From Liolophura sinensis (lineage: Eukaryota; Mollusca; Polyplacophora; Chitonida; Chitonidae), in the NCBI RefSeq assembly GCF_032854445.1, contig NW_027018449.1, positions 1-25,318 of the forward strand: 25,318 bases of DNA, written 5' to 3'. Under the pieces are notes generated by a model, which ran no database searches, was not told the DNA's origin, and saw only the letters and a program-made list of their open reading frames with translations. How positions within the stretch are numbered: position 1 is the first letter of the stretch; each line of letters starts with the position of its first letter. Made by a program: the position numbers and the translations under genes. Of the stretch, positions 1 to 10,465 are shown one piece after another.

Positions 1-548
1 TCTTACTCCATGGAAACAAGGAAATTTGCAATTTTTCAACAGCTGGAGATGCCTGGCCCAATTGCGCATCCTTTGGCACCTTATTGATGTGGGTCAGTGT
101 TCAATTGTACTTTTTACAGCGGATTGTATCAAGTACCTTGTGTTTTTTTTATATACAAATGGTGTGGTTTTTCTACATGTAGATAAAGACATTGAGTTTG
201 TCTTCGACTTAGAAGTAAGACATTTGTTGGGTGAGTTAAATGGGCTTGGCCCAAAGATTTGACGTCGTCTGGGCTACCGAAGGGCACATAACTACAATGA
301 AAAGTTGAATATAGTAATGACCAGTCGCGATTGTACATAGTTAATGTAGCCGATTTCAATTCGCAAAAAGGACCAGGCAAAAATCCAAAAGTGGAAAAAC
401 TGTTCCAATGCTGCTGGTAAGAGGCTAATCCGACGTATTTGTGACGAGAAATCGAATGGTGCAAACTGCGTTGCTTTCCGACCAATACTTTTGGCTGTAG
501 CCACAAAAGAATAATCAATGATGTCAAGATCACGTGCCCAGCAACGGC
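1..548. repeat. Satellite unit 1 (548 bp)
   Basis: Carries ttgttggg and ttcgc. Odd bases: tggaaacaagg (one C short), actacaatg, aaaaaggacc, gtatttgtg (one T short), gcgttgctttcc, cacaaaagaat. Shares ttgttggg plus ttcgc with units 7 and 13. Confidence 0.95.
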
Positions 549-1101
549 TCTTACTCCATGGAAACCATAGAAATTTGCAATTTTTCAACAGCTGGAGATG
601 CCTGGCCCAATTGCGCATCCTTTGGCACCTTATTGATGTGGGTCAGTGTTCAATTGTACTTTTTACAGCGGATTGTATCAAGTACCTTTTGTTTTTTTTT
701 ATATACAAAGGTGTGGTTTTTCTACATGTAGATAAAGACATTGAGTTTGTCTTCGACTTAGAAGTAAGGACATTTGCTGGGTGAGTTAAATGGGCTTGGC
801 CAAAGATTTGACGTCGTCTGGGCTACCGAAGGGCACATAACTTATAATGAAAAATTGAATATAGTAATGACCAGTCGCGATTGTACATAGCTAATGTACC
901 CGATTTCAATAAGCAAAAAGACAAGGCAAAAATCCAAAAGTGGAAAAACTGTTCCAATTGCTGCTTGGTAAGAGGCTAATCCGACGTATTTTGTGACGAG
1001 AAATCGAATGGTGCAAACCGCGTTGCCTCTCCGACCAATACTTTTGGCTGTAGCCACAAATGAATAATCAATGATGTCAAGATCACGTGCCCAGCAACGG
1101 C
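549..1101. repeat. Satellite unit 2 (553 bp)
   Basis: ccatag and ccttttg with T9. Has gaaaaattg plus agctaatgtacccg, a linked pair otherwise seen only in unit 42. One-base insertions include gtaaggac, gctgcttgg and ttgcctctcc. Confidence 0.95.
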
Positions 1102-1651
1102 TCTTACTCTATGGAAACCAAGGAAATTTGCAATTTTTCAACAGCTGGAGATGCCTGGCCCAATTGCGCATCTTTTGGCACCTTATTGATGTGGGTCAGT
1201 GTTCAATTGTACTTTTTACAGCGGATTGTATCAAGTACCTTGTGCTTTTTTATATACAAATGTGTGGTTTTTCTACATGTAGATAAAGACATTGAGTTTG
1301 TCTTCGACTTAGAAGTAAGACATTTGACTGGGTGAGTTAAATGGTTTGGCCCAAAGATTTGACGTCGTCTGGGCTACCGAAGGGCACATACTTATAATGA
1401 AATATTGAATATAGTAATGACCAGTCGCGATTGTACATAGTTAATGTAGCCGATTTCAATTCGCAAAAAGACCAGGCAAAAAATCCAAAAGTAGAAAAAC
1501 TGTTCCAATGCTGCTGGTAAGAGGGCTAATCCGACGTATTTTGTGACGAGAAATCGAATGGGTGCAAACCGCGTTGCTCTCCGACCAATACTTTTGGCTG
1601 TAGCCACAAATGAATAATCAATGATGTCAAGATCACGTGCCCAGCAACGGC
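1102..1651. repeat. Satellite unit 3 (550 bp)
   Basis: Starts tactctatgg (loses the NcoI-type site). Has cttttggcacc, half of the type B marker; gtgcttttttatatac; ttgactggg; gaaatattg; ttcgc; agtagaaa; and extra G in gagggctaat and aatgggtgc. Confidence 0.95.
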
Positions 1652-2204
1652 TCTTACTCCATGGAAACCAAGGAAATTTTGCAATTTTTCAACAGCTGGA
1701 GATGCCTGGCCCAATTGCGCATCCTTTGGCACCTTATTGATGTGGGTCAGTGTTCAATTGTACTTTTTACAGCGGATTTGTATCAAGTACCTTGTGTTTT
1801 TTTATATACAAATGGTGTGGTTTTTTCTACATGTAGATAAAGACATTGAGTTTGTCTTCGACTTAGAAGTAAGACATTTGCTGGGTGAGTAATATGGGTT
1901 TGGCTCAAAGATTTGACGTCCGTCTGGGCTACCGAAGGGCACATAACTTATAATGAAAAGTTGAATATAGTAATGACCAGTCGCGATTGTACATAGTTAA
2001 TGTAGCCGATTTCAATTAGCAAAAAGACCAGGCAAAATCCAAAAGTAGAAAAACTGTTCCAATGCTGCTGGTAAGAGGCTAATCCGACGTATTTTGTGAC
2101 GAGAAATCGAATGGTGCAAACCGCGTTGCTCTCCGACCAATACTTTTGGCTGTAGCCACGAATGAATAATCAAATGATGTCAAGATCACGTGCCCAGCAA
2201 CGGC
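1652..2204. repeat. Satellite unit 4 (553 bp)
   Basis: T7, gggtttggctc, gagtaatatggg, cgtccgtc, ttagc, agtagaaa, cacgaatg, atcaaatgatg. Several are one-base insertions. Confidence 0.95.
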
Positions 2205-2755
2205 TCTTACTCCATGGAAACCAAGGAAATTTGCAATTTTTCAACAGCTGGAGATGCCTGGCCCAATTGCGCATCCTTTGGCACCTTATTGATGTGGGTC
2301 AGTGTTCAATTGTACTTTTTACAGCGGATTGTATCAAGTACCTTGTGTTTTTTTTTATATACAAATGGTGTGGTTTTTCTACATGTAGATAAAGACATTG
2401 AGTTTGTCTTCGACTTAGAAGTAAGACATTTGCTGGGTGAGTTAAAATGGGTTTGGCCCAAAGATTTGACGTCGTCTGGGCTACCGAAGGGCACATAAAC
2501 TTATAATGAAAAGTTGAATATAGTAATGACCAGTCGCGATTGTACATAGTTAATGTAGCCGATTTCAATTAGCAAAATGACCAGGCAAAATCCAAAAGTA
2601 GAAAAACTGTTCCAATGCTGCTGGTAAGAGGCTAATCCGACGTATTTTGTGACGAGAAATCGAATGGTGCAACCGCGTTGCTCTCCGACCAATACTTTTG
2701 GCTGTAGCCACAAATGAATAATCAATGATGTCAAGATCACGTGCCCAGCAACGGC
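2205..2755. repeat. Satellite unit 5 (551 bp)
   Basis: T9, gggtttggccc preceded by an extra A (ttaaaatggg), cataaactt, ttagcaaaatgacc, gcaaaatcc, agtagaaa, gtgcaaccgcg (one A short). Confidence 0.95.
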
Positions 2756-3304
2756 TCTTACTCCATGGAAACCAAGGAAATTTGCAATTTTTCAACAGCT
2801 GGAGATGCCTGGCTCAATTGCGCATCCTTTGGCACCTTATTGATGTGGGTCAGTGTTCAATTGTACTTTTTACAGCGGGTTGTATCAAGTACCTTGTGTT
2901 TTTTTTTATATACAAATGGTGTGGTTTTCTACATATAGATAAAGACATTTGAGTTTGTCTTCGACTTAGAAGTAAGACATTTGCTGGGTGAGTTAATGGG
3001 CTTGGCCAAAGATTTGACGTCGTCTGGGCTACCGAAGGGCACAGAACTTATAATGAAATGTTGAATATAGTAATGACCAGTCGCGATTGTACATAGTTAA
3101 TGTAGCCGATTTCAATTAGCAAATGACCAGGCAAAAATCCAAAAGTGGAAAAACTGTTGCAATGCTGCTGGTAAGAGGCTAATCCGACGTATTTTGTGAC
3201 GAGAAATCGAATGGTGCAAACCGCGTTGCTCTCCGACCAATACTTTTGGCTGTAGCCACAAATGAATAATCAATGATGTCAAGATCACGTGCCCAGCAAA
3301 CGGC
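2756..3304. repeat. Satellite unit 6 (549 bp)
   Basis: ctggctcaattg, cagcgggttg, T9, ctacatatag (palindrome broken), acatttgag, ttaatggg, ggccaaag, cagaac, gaaatg, ttagcaaatgacc, ctgttgcaatg; ends with an extra A (cagcaaacgg). Confidence 0.95.
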
Positions 3305-3859
3305 TCTTACTCCATGGAAACCAAGGAATTTGCAATTTTTCAACAGCTGGAGATGCCTGGCCCAATTTGCGCATCCTTGGCACCTTATTGATGTGGGTCA
3401 GTGTTCAATTGTACTTTTTACAGGCGGATTGTATCAAGTACCTTGTGTTTTTTTTTATATACAAATTGGTGTGGTGTTTTTCTACATGTAGATAAAGACA
3501 TTGAGTTTGTCTTCGACTTAGAAGTAAGACATTTGTTGGGTGAGTTAAATGGCTTGGCCCAAAGATTTGACGTCGTCTGGGCTACCGAAGGGCACATAAC
3601 TTATAATGAAAAGTTGAATATAGTAATGACCAGTCGCGATTGTACATAGTTAATGTAGCCGATTTCAATTCGCAAAAAGACCAGGCAAAAATCCAAAAGT
3701 GGAAAAGCTGTTCCAATGCTGCTGGTAAGAGGCTAATCCGACGTATTTTGTGACGAGAAATCGAATGGTGCAAACCGCGTTGCTCTCTCCGACCAATACT
3801 TTTGGCTGTAGCCACAAATGAATAATCAATGATGTCAAGATCACGTGCCCAGCAACGGC
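3305..3859. repeat. Satellite unit 7 (555 bp, longest)
   Basis: aaggaatttg (A lost), ccaatttgcg, ccttggcacc, acaggcgg, T9, caaattggtgtggtg, ttgttggg, aatggcttgg, ttcgc, ggaaaagctg (shared only with unit 13), gctctctccg. Confidence 0.95.
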
Positions 3860-4409
3860 TCTTACTCCATGGAAACCATAGAAATTTGCAATTTTTCAAC
3901 AGCTGGAGATGCCTGGCCCAATTGCGCATCCTTTGGCACCTATTGATGTGGGTCAGTGTTCAATTGTACTTTTTACAGCGGATTGTATCAAGTACCTTTT
4001 GTTTTTTTTTATATACAAATGGTGTGGTTTTTCTACATGTAGATAAAGACATTGAGTTTGTCTTCGACTTAGAAGTAAGACATTTGCTGGGTGAGTTAAA
4101 TGGGCTTGGCCGAAAGATTTGACGTCGTCTGGGCTACCGAAGGGCACAGAACTTATAATGAAATGTTGAATATAGTAATGACCAGTCGCGATTGTACATA
4201 GTTAATGTAGCCGATTTCAATTAGCAAAATGACCAGGCAAAATATCCAAAACTGGAAAAACTGTTCCAATGCTGCTGGTAAGAGGCTAATCCGACGTATT
4301 TTGTGACGAGAAATCGAATGGTGCAAACCGCGTTGCTCTCCGACCAATACTTTTGGCTGTAGCCACAATGAATAATCAATGATGTCAAGATCACGTGCCC
4401 AGCAACGGC
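3860..4409. repeat. Satellite unit 8 (550 bp)
   Basis: ccatag, cacctattg (T lost), ccttttg with T9, ggccgaaag, cagaac, gaaatg, ttagcaaaatgacc, aaaactgg (shared with unit 17), cacaatg. Closest neighbour by markers is unit 14. Confidence 0.95.
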
Positions 4410-4959
4410 TCTTACTCCATGGAAACCAAGGAAATTTGCAATTTTTCAACAGCTGGAGATGCCTGGCCCAATTGCGCATCCTTGGCACCTTATTGATGTG
4501 GGTCAGTGTTCAATTGTACTTTTTACAGCGGATTGTATCAAGTACCTTTTGTTTTTTTTATATACAAATGGTGTGGGTTTTTCTACATGTAGATAAAGAC
4601 ATTGAGTTTGTCTTCGACTTAGAAGTAAGACATTTGTTGGGTGAGTTAAATGGGCTTGGCCCAAAGATTTGACGTCGTCTGGGCTACCGAAGGCCACATA
4701 ACTTATAATGAAAAGTTGAATATAGTAATGACCAGTCGCGATTGTACATAGTTAATGTAGCCGATTTCAATTCGCAAAAAGACCAGGCAAAAATCCAAAA
4801 GTGGAAAAACTGTTCCAATGCTGCTGGTAAGAGGCTAATCCGACGTATTTTGTGACGAGAAATCGAATGTGCAAACCGCGTTGCTCTCCGACCAATACTT
4901 TTGGCTGTAGCCACAAATGAATAATCAATGATGTCAAGATCACGTGCCCCAGCAACGGC
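4410..4959. repeat. Satellite unit 9 (550 bp)
   Basis: ccttggcacc, ccttttg with T8, gtgtgggttt, ttgttggg, gaaggccac (shared with units 18 and 28), ttcgc, agtggaaa, aatgtgc (G lost), gtgccccagc. Confidence 0.95.
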
Positions 4960-5508
4960 TGTTACTCCATGGAAACCAAGGAAATTTGCAATTTTTCAAC
5001 AGCTGGAGATGCCTGGCCCAATTGCGCATCCTTTGGCACCTTATTGATGTGGGTCAGTGTTCAATTGTACTTTTTACAGCGGATTGTATCAAGTACCTTG
5101 TGTTTTTTTTATATACAAATGGTGTGGTTTTTCTACATGTAGATAAAGACATTGAGTTTGTCTTCGACTTAGAAGTAAGACATTTGCTGGGTGAGTTAAA
5201 TGGGTTTGGCCCAAAGATTTGACGTCGTCTGGGCTACCGAAGGGCACATAACTTATAATGAAATGTTGAATATAGTAATGACCAGTCGCGATTGTACATA
5301 GTTAATGTAGCCGATTTCAATTCGCAAAAAGACCAGGCAAAAATCCAAAAGTGGAAAAACTGTTCCATGCTGCTGGTAAGAGGCTAATCCGACGTATTTT
5401 GTGACGAGAAATCGAATGGTGCAAACCGTGTTGCTCTCCAACCAATACTTTTGTCTGTAGCCACAAATGAATAATCAATGATGTCAAGATCACGTGCCCA
5501 GCAACGGC
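4960..5508. repeat. Satellite unit 10 (549 bp)
   Basis: Starts tgttactcc, shared only with unit 29. gggtttggccc, gaaatg, ttcgc, agtggaaa, gttccatgc (A lost), ccgtgttg, ctccaacc, tgtctgtagcc. Resembles unit 15. Confidence 0.95.
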
Positions 5509-6057
5509 TCTTACTCCATGGAAACCAAGGAAATTTGCAATTTTTCAACAGCTGGAGATGCCTGGCCCAATTGCGCATCCTTTGGCACCTTATTGATGTG
5601 GGTCAGTGTTCAATTGTACTTTTTACAGCGGATTGTATCAAGTACCTTTTGTTTTTTTTATATACAAATGGTGTGGTTTTTTCTACATGTAGATAAAGAC
5701 ATTGAGTTTGTCCTTCGACTTAGAAGTAAGACATTTGCTGGGTGAGTTAAATGGGTTTGGCCAAAGATTTGACGTCGTCTGGGCTACCGAAGGGCACATA
5801 ACTTATAATGAAAAGTTGAATATAGTAATGACCAGTCGCGATTGTACATAGTTAATGTAGCCGATTTCAATTAGCAAAAAGACCAGGCAAAATCCAAAAG
5901 TAGAAAAACTGTTCCAATGCTGCTGGTAAGAGGCTAATCCGACGTATTTTGTGACGAGAATCGAATGGTGCAAACCGCGTTGCTCTCCGACCAATACTTT
6001 TGGCTGTAGCCACAAATGAATAATCAATGATGTCAAGATCACGTGCCCAGCAACGGC
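5509..6057. repeat. Satellite unit 11 (549 bp)
   Basis: ccttttg with T8, ggttttttctac, tgtccttcg, gggtttggccaaag, ttagc, gcaaaatcc, agtagaaa, gacgagaatcg (A lost). Confidence 0.95.
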
Positions 6058-6607
6058 TCTTACTCCATGGAAACCAAGGAAATTTGCAATTTTTCAACAG
6101 CTGGAGATGCCTGGCCCAATTGCGCATCCTTTGGCACCTTATTGATGTGGGTCAGTGTTCAATTGTACTTTTTACAGCGGATTGTATCAAGTACCTTGTG
6201 TTTTTTTTATATACAAATGGTGTGGTTTTTTCTACATGTAGATAAAGACATTGAGTTTGTCTTCGACTTAGAAGTAAGACATTTGCTGGGTGAGTTAAAT
6301 GGGTTTGGCCCAAAGATTTGACGTCGTCTGGGCTACCGAAGGGCACATAACTTATAATGAAAAGTTGAATATAGTAATGACCAGTCGCGATTGTACATAG
6401 TTAATGTAGCCGATTTCAATTAGCAAAAAGACCAGGCAAAAATCCAAAGTAGAAAAACTGTTCCAATGCTGCTGGTAAGAGGCTAATCCGACGTATTTTG
6501 TGACGAGAAATCGAATGGTGCAAACCGCGTTGCTCTCCGACCAATACTTTTGGCTGTAGCCACAAATGAATAATCAATGATGTCAAGATCACGTGCCCAG
6601 CAACGGC
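6058..6607. repeat. Satellite unit 12 (550 bp)
   Basis: T8, ggttttttctac, gggtttggccc, ttagc, atccaaagtag (A lost). Otherwise close to units 19 and 20. Confidence 0.95.
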
Positions 6608-7161
6608 TCTTACTCCATGGAAAACCAAGGAAATTTGCAATTTTTCAACAGCTGGAGATGCCTGGCCCAATTGCGCATCCTTTGGCACCTTATTGATGTG
6701 GGTCAGTGTTCAATTGTACTTTTTACAGCGGATTGTATCAAGTACCTTTTGTTTTTTTTATATACAAATGGTGTGGTTTTTTCTACATGTAGATAAAGAC
6801 ATTGAGTTTGTCTTCGACTTAGAAGTAAGACATTTGTTGGGTGAGTTAAATGGGCTTGGCCCAAAGATTTGACGTCGTCTGGGCTACCGAAGGGCACATA
6901 ACTTATAATGAAAAAGTTGAATATAGTAATGACCAGTCGCGATTGTACATAGTTAATGTAGCCGATTTCAATTCGCAAAAAGACCAGGCAAAAATCCAAA
7001 AAGTGGAAAAGCTGTTCCAATGCTGCTGGTAAGAGGCTAATCCGACGTATTTTGTGACGAGAAATCGAATGATGCAAACCGCGTTGCTCTCCGACCAATA
7101 CTTTTGGCTGTAGCCACAAATGAATAATCAATGGTGTCAAGATCACGTGCCCAGCAACGGC
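6608..7161. repeat. Satellite unit 13 (554 bp)
   Basis: ggaaaacc, ccttttg with T8, ggttttttctac, ttgttggg, gaaaaagttg, ttcgc, ccaaaaagtgg, ggaaaagctg, gatgcaaacc, atcaatggtgtc. Its extra A residues open a 60-codon frame at 6850-7032, discussed under findings. Confidence 0.95.
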
Positions 7162-7711
7162 TCTTACTCCATGGAAACCATAGAAATTTGCAATTTTTCA
7201 ACAGCTGGAGATGCCTGGCCCAATTGCGCATCCTTTGGCACCTTATTGATGTGGGTCAGTGTTCAATTGTACTTTTTACAGCGGATTGTATCAAGTACCT
7301 TTTGTTTTTTTTTATATACAAATGGTGTGGTTTTTCTACATGTAGATAAAGACATTGAGTTTGTCTTCGACTTAGAAGTAAGACATTTGCTGGGTGAGTT
7401 AAATGGCTTGGCCCAAAGATTTGACGTCGTCTGGGCTACCGAAGGGCACAGAACTTATAATGAAATGTTGAATATAGTAATGACCAGTCGCGATTGTACA
7501 TAGTTAATGTAGCCGATTTCAATTAGCAAAATGACCAGGCAAAAATCCAAAAGTGGAAAAACTGTTCCAATGCTGCTGGTAAGAGGCTAATCCGACGTAT
7601 TTTGTGACGAGAAATCGAATGGTGCAAACCGCGTTGCTCTCCGACCAATATTTTTGGCTGTAGCCACAAATGAATAATCAATGATGTCAAGATCACGTGC
7701 CCAGCAACGGC
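7162..7711. repeat. Satellite unit 14 (550 bp)
   Basis: ccatag, ccttttg with T9, aatggcttgg, cagaac, gaaatg, ttagcaaaatgacc, agtggaaa, aatatttttgg. Confidence 0.95.
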
Positions 7712-8262
7712 TCTTACTCCATGGAAACCAAGGGAAATTTGCAATTTTTCAACAGCTGGAGATGCCTGGCCCAATTGCGCATCCTTTGGCACCTGTATTG
7801 ATGTGGGTCAGTGTTCAATTGTACTTTTTACAGCGGATTGTATCAAGTACCTTGTGTTTTTTTACATACAAATGGTGTGGTTTTTCTACATGTAGATAAA
7901 GACATTGAGTTTGTCTTCGACTTAGAAGTAAGACATTTGCTGGGTGAGTTAAATGGGTTTGGCCCAAAGATTTGACGTCGTCTGGGCTACCGAAAGGGCA
8001 CATAACTTATAATGAAATGTTGAATATAGTAATGACCAGTCGCGATTGTACATAGTTAATGTAGCCGATTTCAATTCGCAAAAAGACCAGGCAAAATCCA
8101 AAAGTGGAAAAACTGTTCCAATGCTGCTGGTAAGAGGCTAATCCGACGTATTTTGTGACGAGAAGTCGAATGGTGCAAACCGCGTTGCTCTCCAACCAAT
8201 ACTTTTGGCTGTAGCCACAAATGAATAATCAATGATGTCAAGATCACGTGCCCAGCAACGGC
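7712..8262. repeat. Satellite unit 15 (551 bp)
   Basis: aagggaaa, cacctgtattg, T7 with tacatac (TATA-like core changed), gggtttggccc, cgaaagggc, gaaatg, ttcgc, gcaaaatcc, gagaagtcg, ctccaacc. Confidence 0.95.
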
Positions 8263-8815
8263 TCTTACTCCATGGAAACCAAGGAAATTTGCAATTTTTC
8301 AACAGCTGGAGATGCCTGGCCCAATTGCGCATCCTTTGGCACCTTATTGATGTGGGTCAGTGTTCAATTGTACTTTTTACAGCGGATTGTATCAAGTACC
8401 TTTTGTTTTTTTTTATATACAAATGGTGTGGTTTTTCTACATGTAGATAAAGACATTGAGTTTGTCTTCGACTTAGAAGTAAGACATTTGCTGGGTGAGT
8501 TAAATGGGTTTGGCCCAAAGATTTGACGTCGTCTGGGCTACCGAAGGGCACATAACTTATAATGAAAAGTTGAATATAGTAATGACCAGTCGCGATTGTA
8601 CATAGTTAATGTAGCCGATTTCAATTAGCAAAATGACCAGGCAAAAATCCAAAAGTAGAAAAACTGTTCCAATGCTGCCTGGTAAGAGGCTAATCCGACG
8701 TATTTTGTGACGAGGAAATCGAATGGTGCAAACCGCGTTGCTCTCCGACCAATACTTTTGGCTGTAGCCACAAATGAATAATCAATGATGTCAAGATCAC
8801 GTGCCCAGCAACGGC
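8263..8815. repeat. Satellite unit 16 (553 bp)
   Basis: ccttttg with T9, gggtttggccc, ttagcaaaatgacc, agtagaaa, gctgcctgg, gacgaggaaatc. Last unit of the indel-rich left part. Confidence 0.95.
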
Positions 8816-9365
8816 TCTTACTCCATGGAAACCAAGGAAATTTGCAATTTTTCAACAGCTGGAGATGCCTGGCCCAATTGCGCATCCTTTGGCACCTTAT
8901 TGATGTGGGTCAGTGTTCAATTGTACTTTTTACAGCGGATTGTATCAAGTACCTTGTGTTTTTTTTATATACAAATGGTGTGGTTTTTCTACATGTAGAT
9001 AAAGACATTGAGTTTGTCTTCGACTTAGAAGTAAGACATTTGCTGGGTGAGTTAAATGGGCTTGGCCCAAAGATTTGACGTCGTCTGGGCTACCGAAGGG
9101 CACAGAACTTATAATGAAATGTTGAATATAGTAATGACCAGTCGCGATTGTACATAGTTAATGTAGCCGATTTCAATTAGCAAAATGACCAGGCAAAAAT
9201 CCAAAACTGGAAAAACTGTTCCAATGCTGCTGGTAAGAGGCTAATCCGACGTATTTTGTGACGAGAAATCGAATGGTGCAAACCGCGTTGCTCTCCGACC
9301 AATACTTTTGGCTGTAGCCACAAATGAATAATCAATGATGTCAAGATCACGTGCCCAGCAACGGC
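8816..9365. repeat. Satellite unit 17 (550 bp)
   Basis: T8, cagaac, gaaatg, ttagcaaaatgacc, aaaactgg (shared with unit 8). First unit of the clean central part. Confidence 0.95.
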
Positions 9366-9915
9366 TCTTACTCCATGGAAACCAAGGAAATTTGCAATTT
9401 TTCAACAGCTGGAGATGCCTGGCCCAATTGCGCATCCTTTGGCACCTTATTGATGTGGGTCAGTGTTCAATTGTACTTTTTACAGCGGATTGTATCAAGT
9501 ACCTTTTGTTTTTTTTATATACAAATGGTGTGGTTTTTCTACATGTAGATAAAGACATTGAGTTTGTCTTCGACTTAGAAGTAAGACATTTGTTGGGTGA
9601 GTTAAATGGGCTGGGCCCAAAGATTTGACGTCGTCTGGGCTACCGAAGGCCACATAACTTATAATGAAAAGTTGAATATAGTAATGACCAGTCGCTATTG
9701 TACATAGTTAATGTAGCCGATTTCAATTCGCAAAAAGACCAGGCAAAAATCCAAAAGTGGAAAAACTGTTCCAATGCTGCTGGTAAGAGGCTAATCCGAC
9801 GTATTTTGTGACGAGAAATCGAATGGTGCAAACCGCGTTGCTCTCCGACCAATACTTTTGGCTGTAGCCACAAATGAATAATCAATGATGTCAAGATCAC
9901 GTGCCCAGCAACGGC
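9366..9915. repeat. Satellite unit 18 (550 bp)
   Basis: ccttttg with T8 (last copy of this subtype to the right), ttgttggg, gggctgggccc, gaaggccac, tcgctattg, ttcgc, agtggaaa. Resembles unit 9. Confidence 0.95.
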
Positions 9916-10035
9916 TCTTACTCCATGGAAACCAAGGAAATTTGCAATTTTTCAACAGCTGGAGATGCCTGGCCCAATTGCGCATCCTTTGGCACCTTAT
10001 TGATGTGGGTCAGTGTTCAATTGTACTTTTTACAG
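9783..10035 (+). other. Representative GT-AG interval with splice-like ends
   Basis: In the clean units, ctgctg is followed by gtaagagg (resembling a 5' splice site), and 253 bases later the next unit has tgtactttttacag (pyrimidine tract then AG). The pair recurs in nearly every unit; units 25 and 41 lose the donor (gctgtttagag, gctgttaagagg). Whether the array is transcribed or spliced is unknown. Such matches are common by chance, so this is a sequence resemblance only. Confidence 0.2.
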
Positions 10036-10058
10036 CGGATTGTATCAAGTACCTTGTG

Positions 10059-10071
10059 TTTTTTTTATATA
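10059..10071 (+). other. T-run plus TATATA, representative (unit 19)
   Basis: Eight T followed by atata. This is the most length-variable site of the unit: T6 in type B units 21, 24, 31, 34, 38, 41; T7 in units 4, 15 and 27; T8 in most; T9 in units 2, 5-8, 14, 16, 44 and 45; and interrupted gttcttttt in units 22, 28, 32, 35, 39. It resembles a TATA element, but nothing shows promoter use. Confidence 0.6.
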
Positions 10072-10088
10072 CAAATGGTGTGGTTTTT

Positions 10089-10098
10089 CTACATGTAG
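10089..10098. other. 10-bp perfect palindrome, representative (unit 19)
   Basis: ctacatgtag equals its own reverse complement. It is kept in almost every unit; unit 6 has ctacatatag (2930s) and breaks it. Short palindromes of this kind can be binding sites for dimeric proteins, but this one matches no site I can name. Confidence 0.6.
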
Positions 10099-10408
10099 AT
10101 AAAGACATTGAGTTTGTCTTCGACTTAGAAGTAAGACATTTGCTGGGTGAGTTAAATGGGTTTGGCCCAAAGATTTGACGTCGTCTGGGCTACCGAAGGG
10201 CACATAACTTATAATGAAAAGTTGAATATAGTAATGACCAGTCGCGATTGTACATAGTTAATGTAGCCGATTTCAATTAGCAAAAAGACCAGGCAAAAAT
10301 CCAAAAGTAGAAAAACTGTTCCAATGCTGCTGGTAAGAGGCTAATCCGACGTATTTTGTGACGAGAAATCGAATGGTGCAAACCGCGTTGCTCTCCGACC
10401 AATACTTT

Positions 10409-10420
10409 TGGCTGTAGCCA
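10409..10420. other. Short inverted repeat tggct-gt-agcca, representative (unit 19)
   Basis: Five-base arms around a two-base centre, present in nearly all units; unit 10 has tgtctgtagcc and loses it. Too short to fold stably as a hairpin on its own. Noted as a conserved landmark. Confidence 0.45.
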
Positions 10421-10465
10421 CAAATGAATAATCAATGATGTCAAGATCACGTGCCCAGCAACGGC

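Larger units (their letters stand above)
9916..10465. repeat. Satellite unit 19 (550 bp)
   Basis: T8, gggtttggccc, gaaaag, ttagcaaaaagacc, agtagaaa; no other departure from the reference. Used here to place the representative internal sites. Confidence 0.96.

Noticed and set aside
9885-9905. E-box/G-box cacgtg and CRE-like tgacgtcg as regulatory sites
   Set aside because: Both occur once per unit, but six-to-eight-base matches in a 550 bp unit are expected by chance and no promoter context supports them.
9791-9985. A 64-codon reverse-strand open frame repeated once per unit
   Set aside because: It persists because it lies in the least variable part of the unit and contains no length-variable run. 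It overlaps the forward frame, has no recognisable domain, and no third-position bias was visible.
10106-10131. CENP-B box
   Set aside because: ttcgacttagaag matches the TTCG and spaced A of the box but lacks the CGGG part, so it is not a CENP-B site as known in mammals.
9885-10178. A 97-codon forward open frame present in about half of the units
   Set aside because: It spans a unit junction, is cut whenever the T-run is not 8, and unit variants change residues freely (for example cttttggcgcc, gtttaaatg). Its recurrence is explained by the repeat, not by selection.
9916-10465. Internal sub-repeats within the unit (cagt...attgtac occurring twice, about 230 bases apart)
   Set aside because: Only short blocks (cagt, attgtac, agc-gatt) line up and the rest does not align, so I see no convincing sub-repeat.
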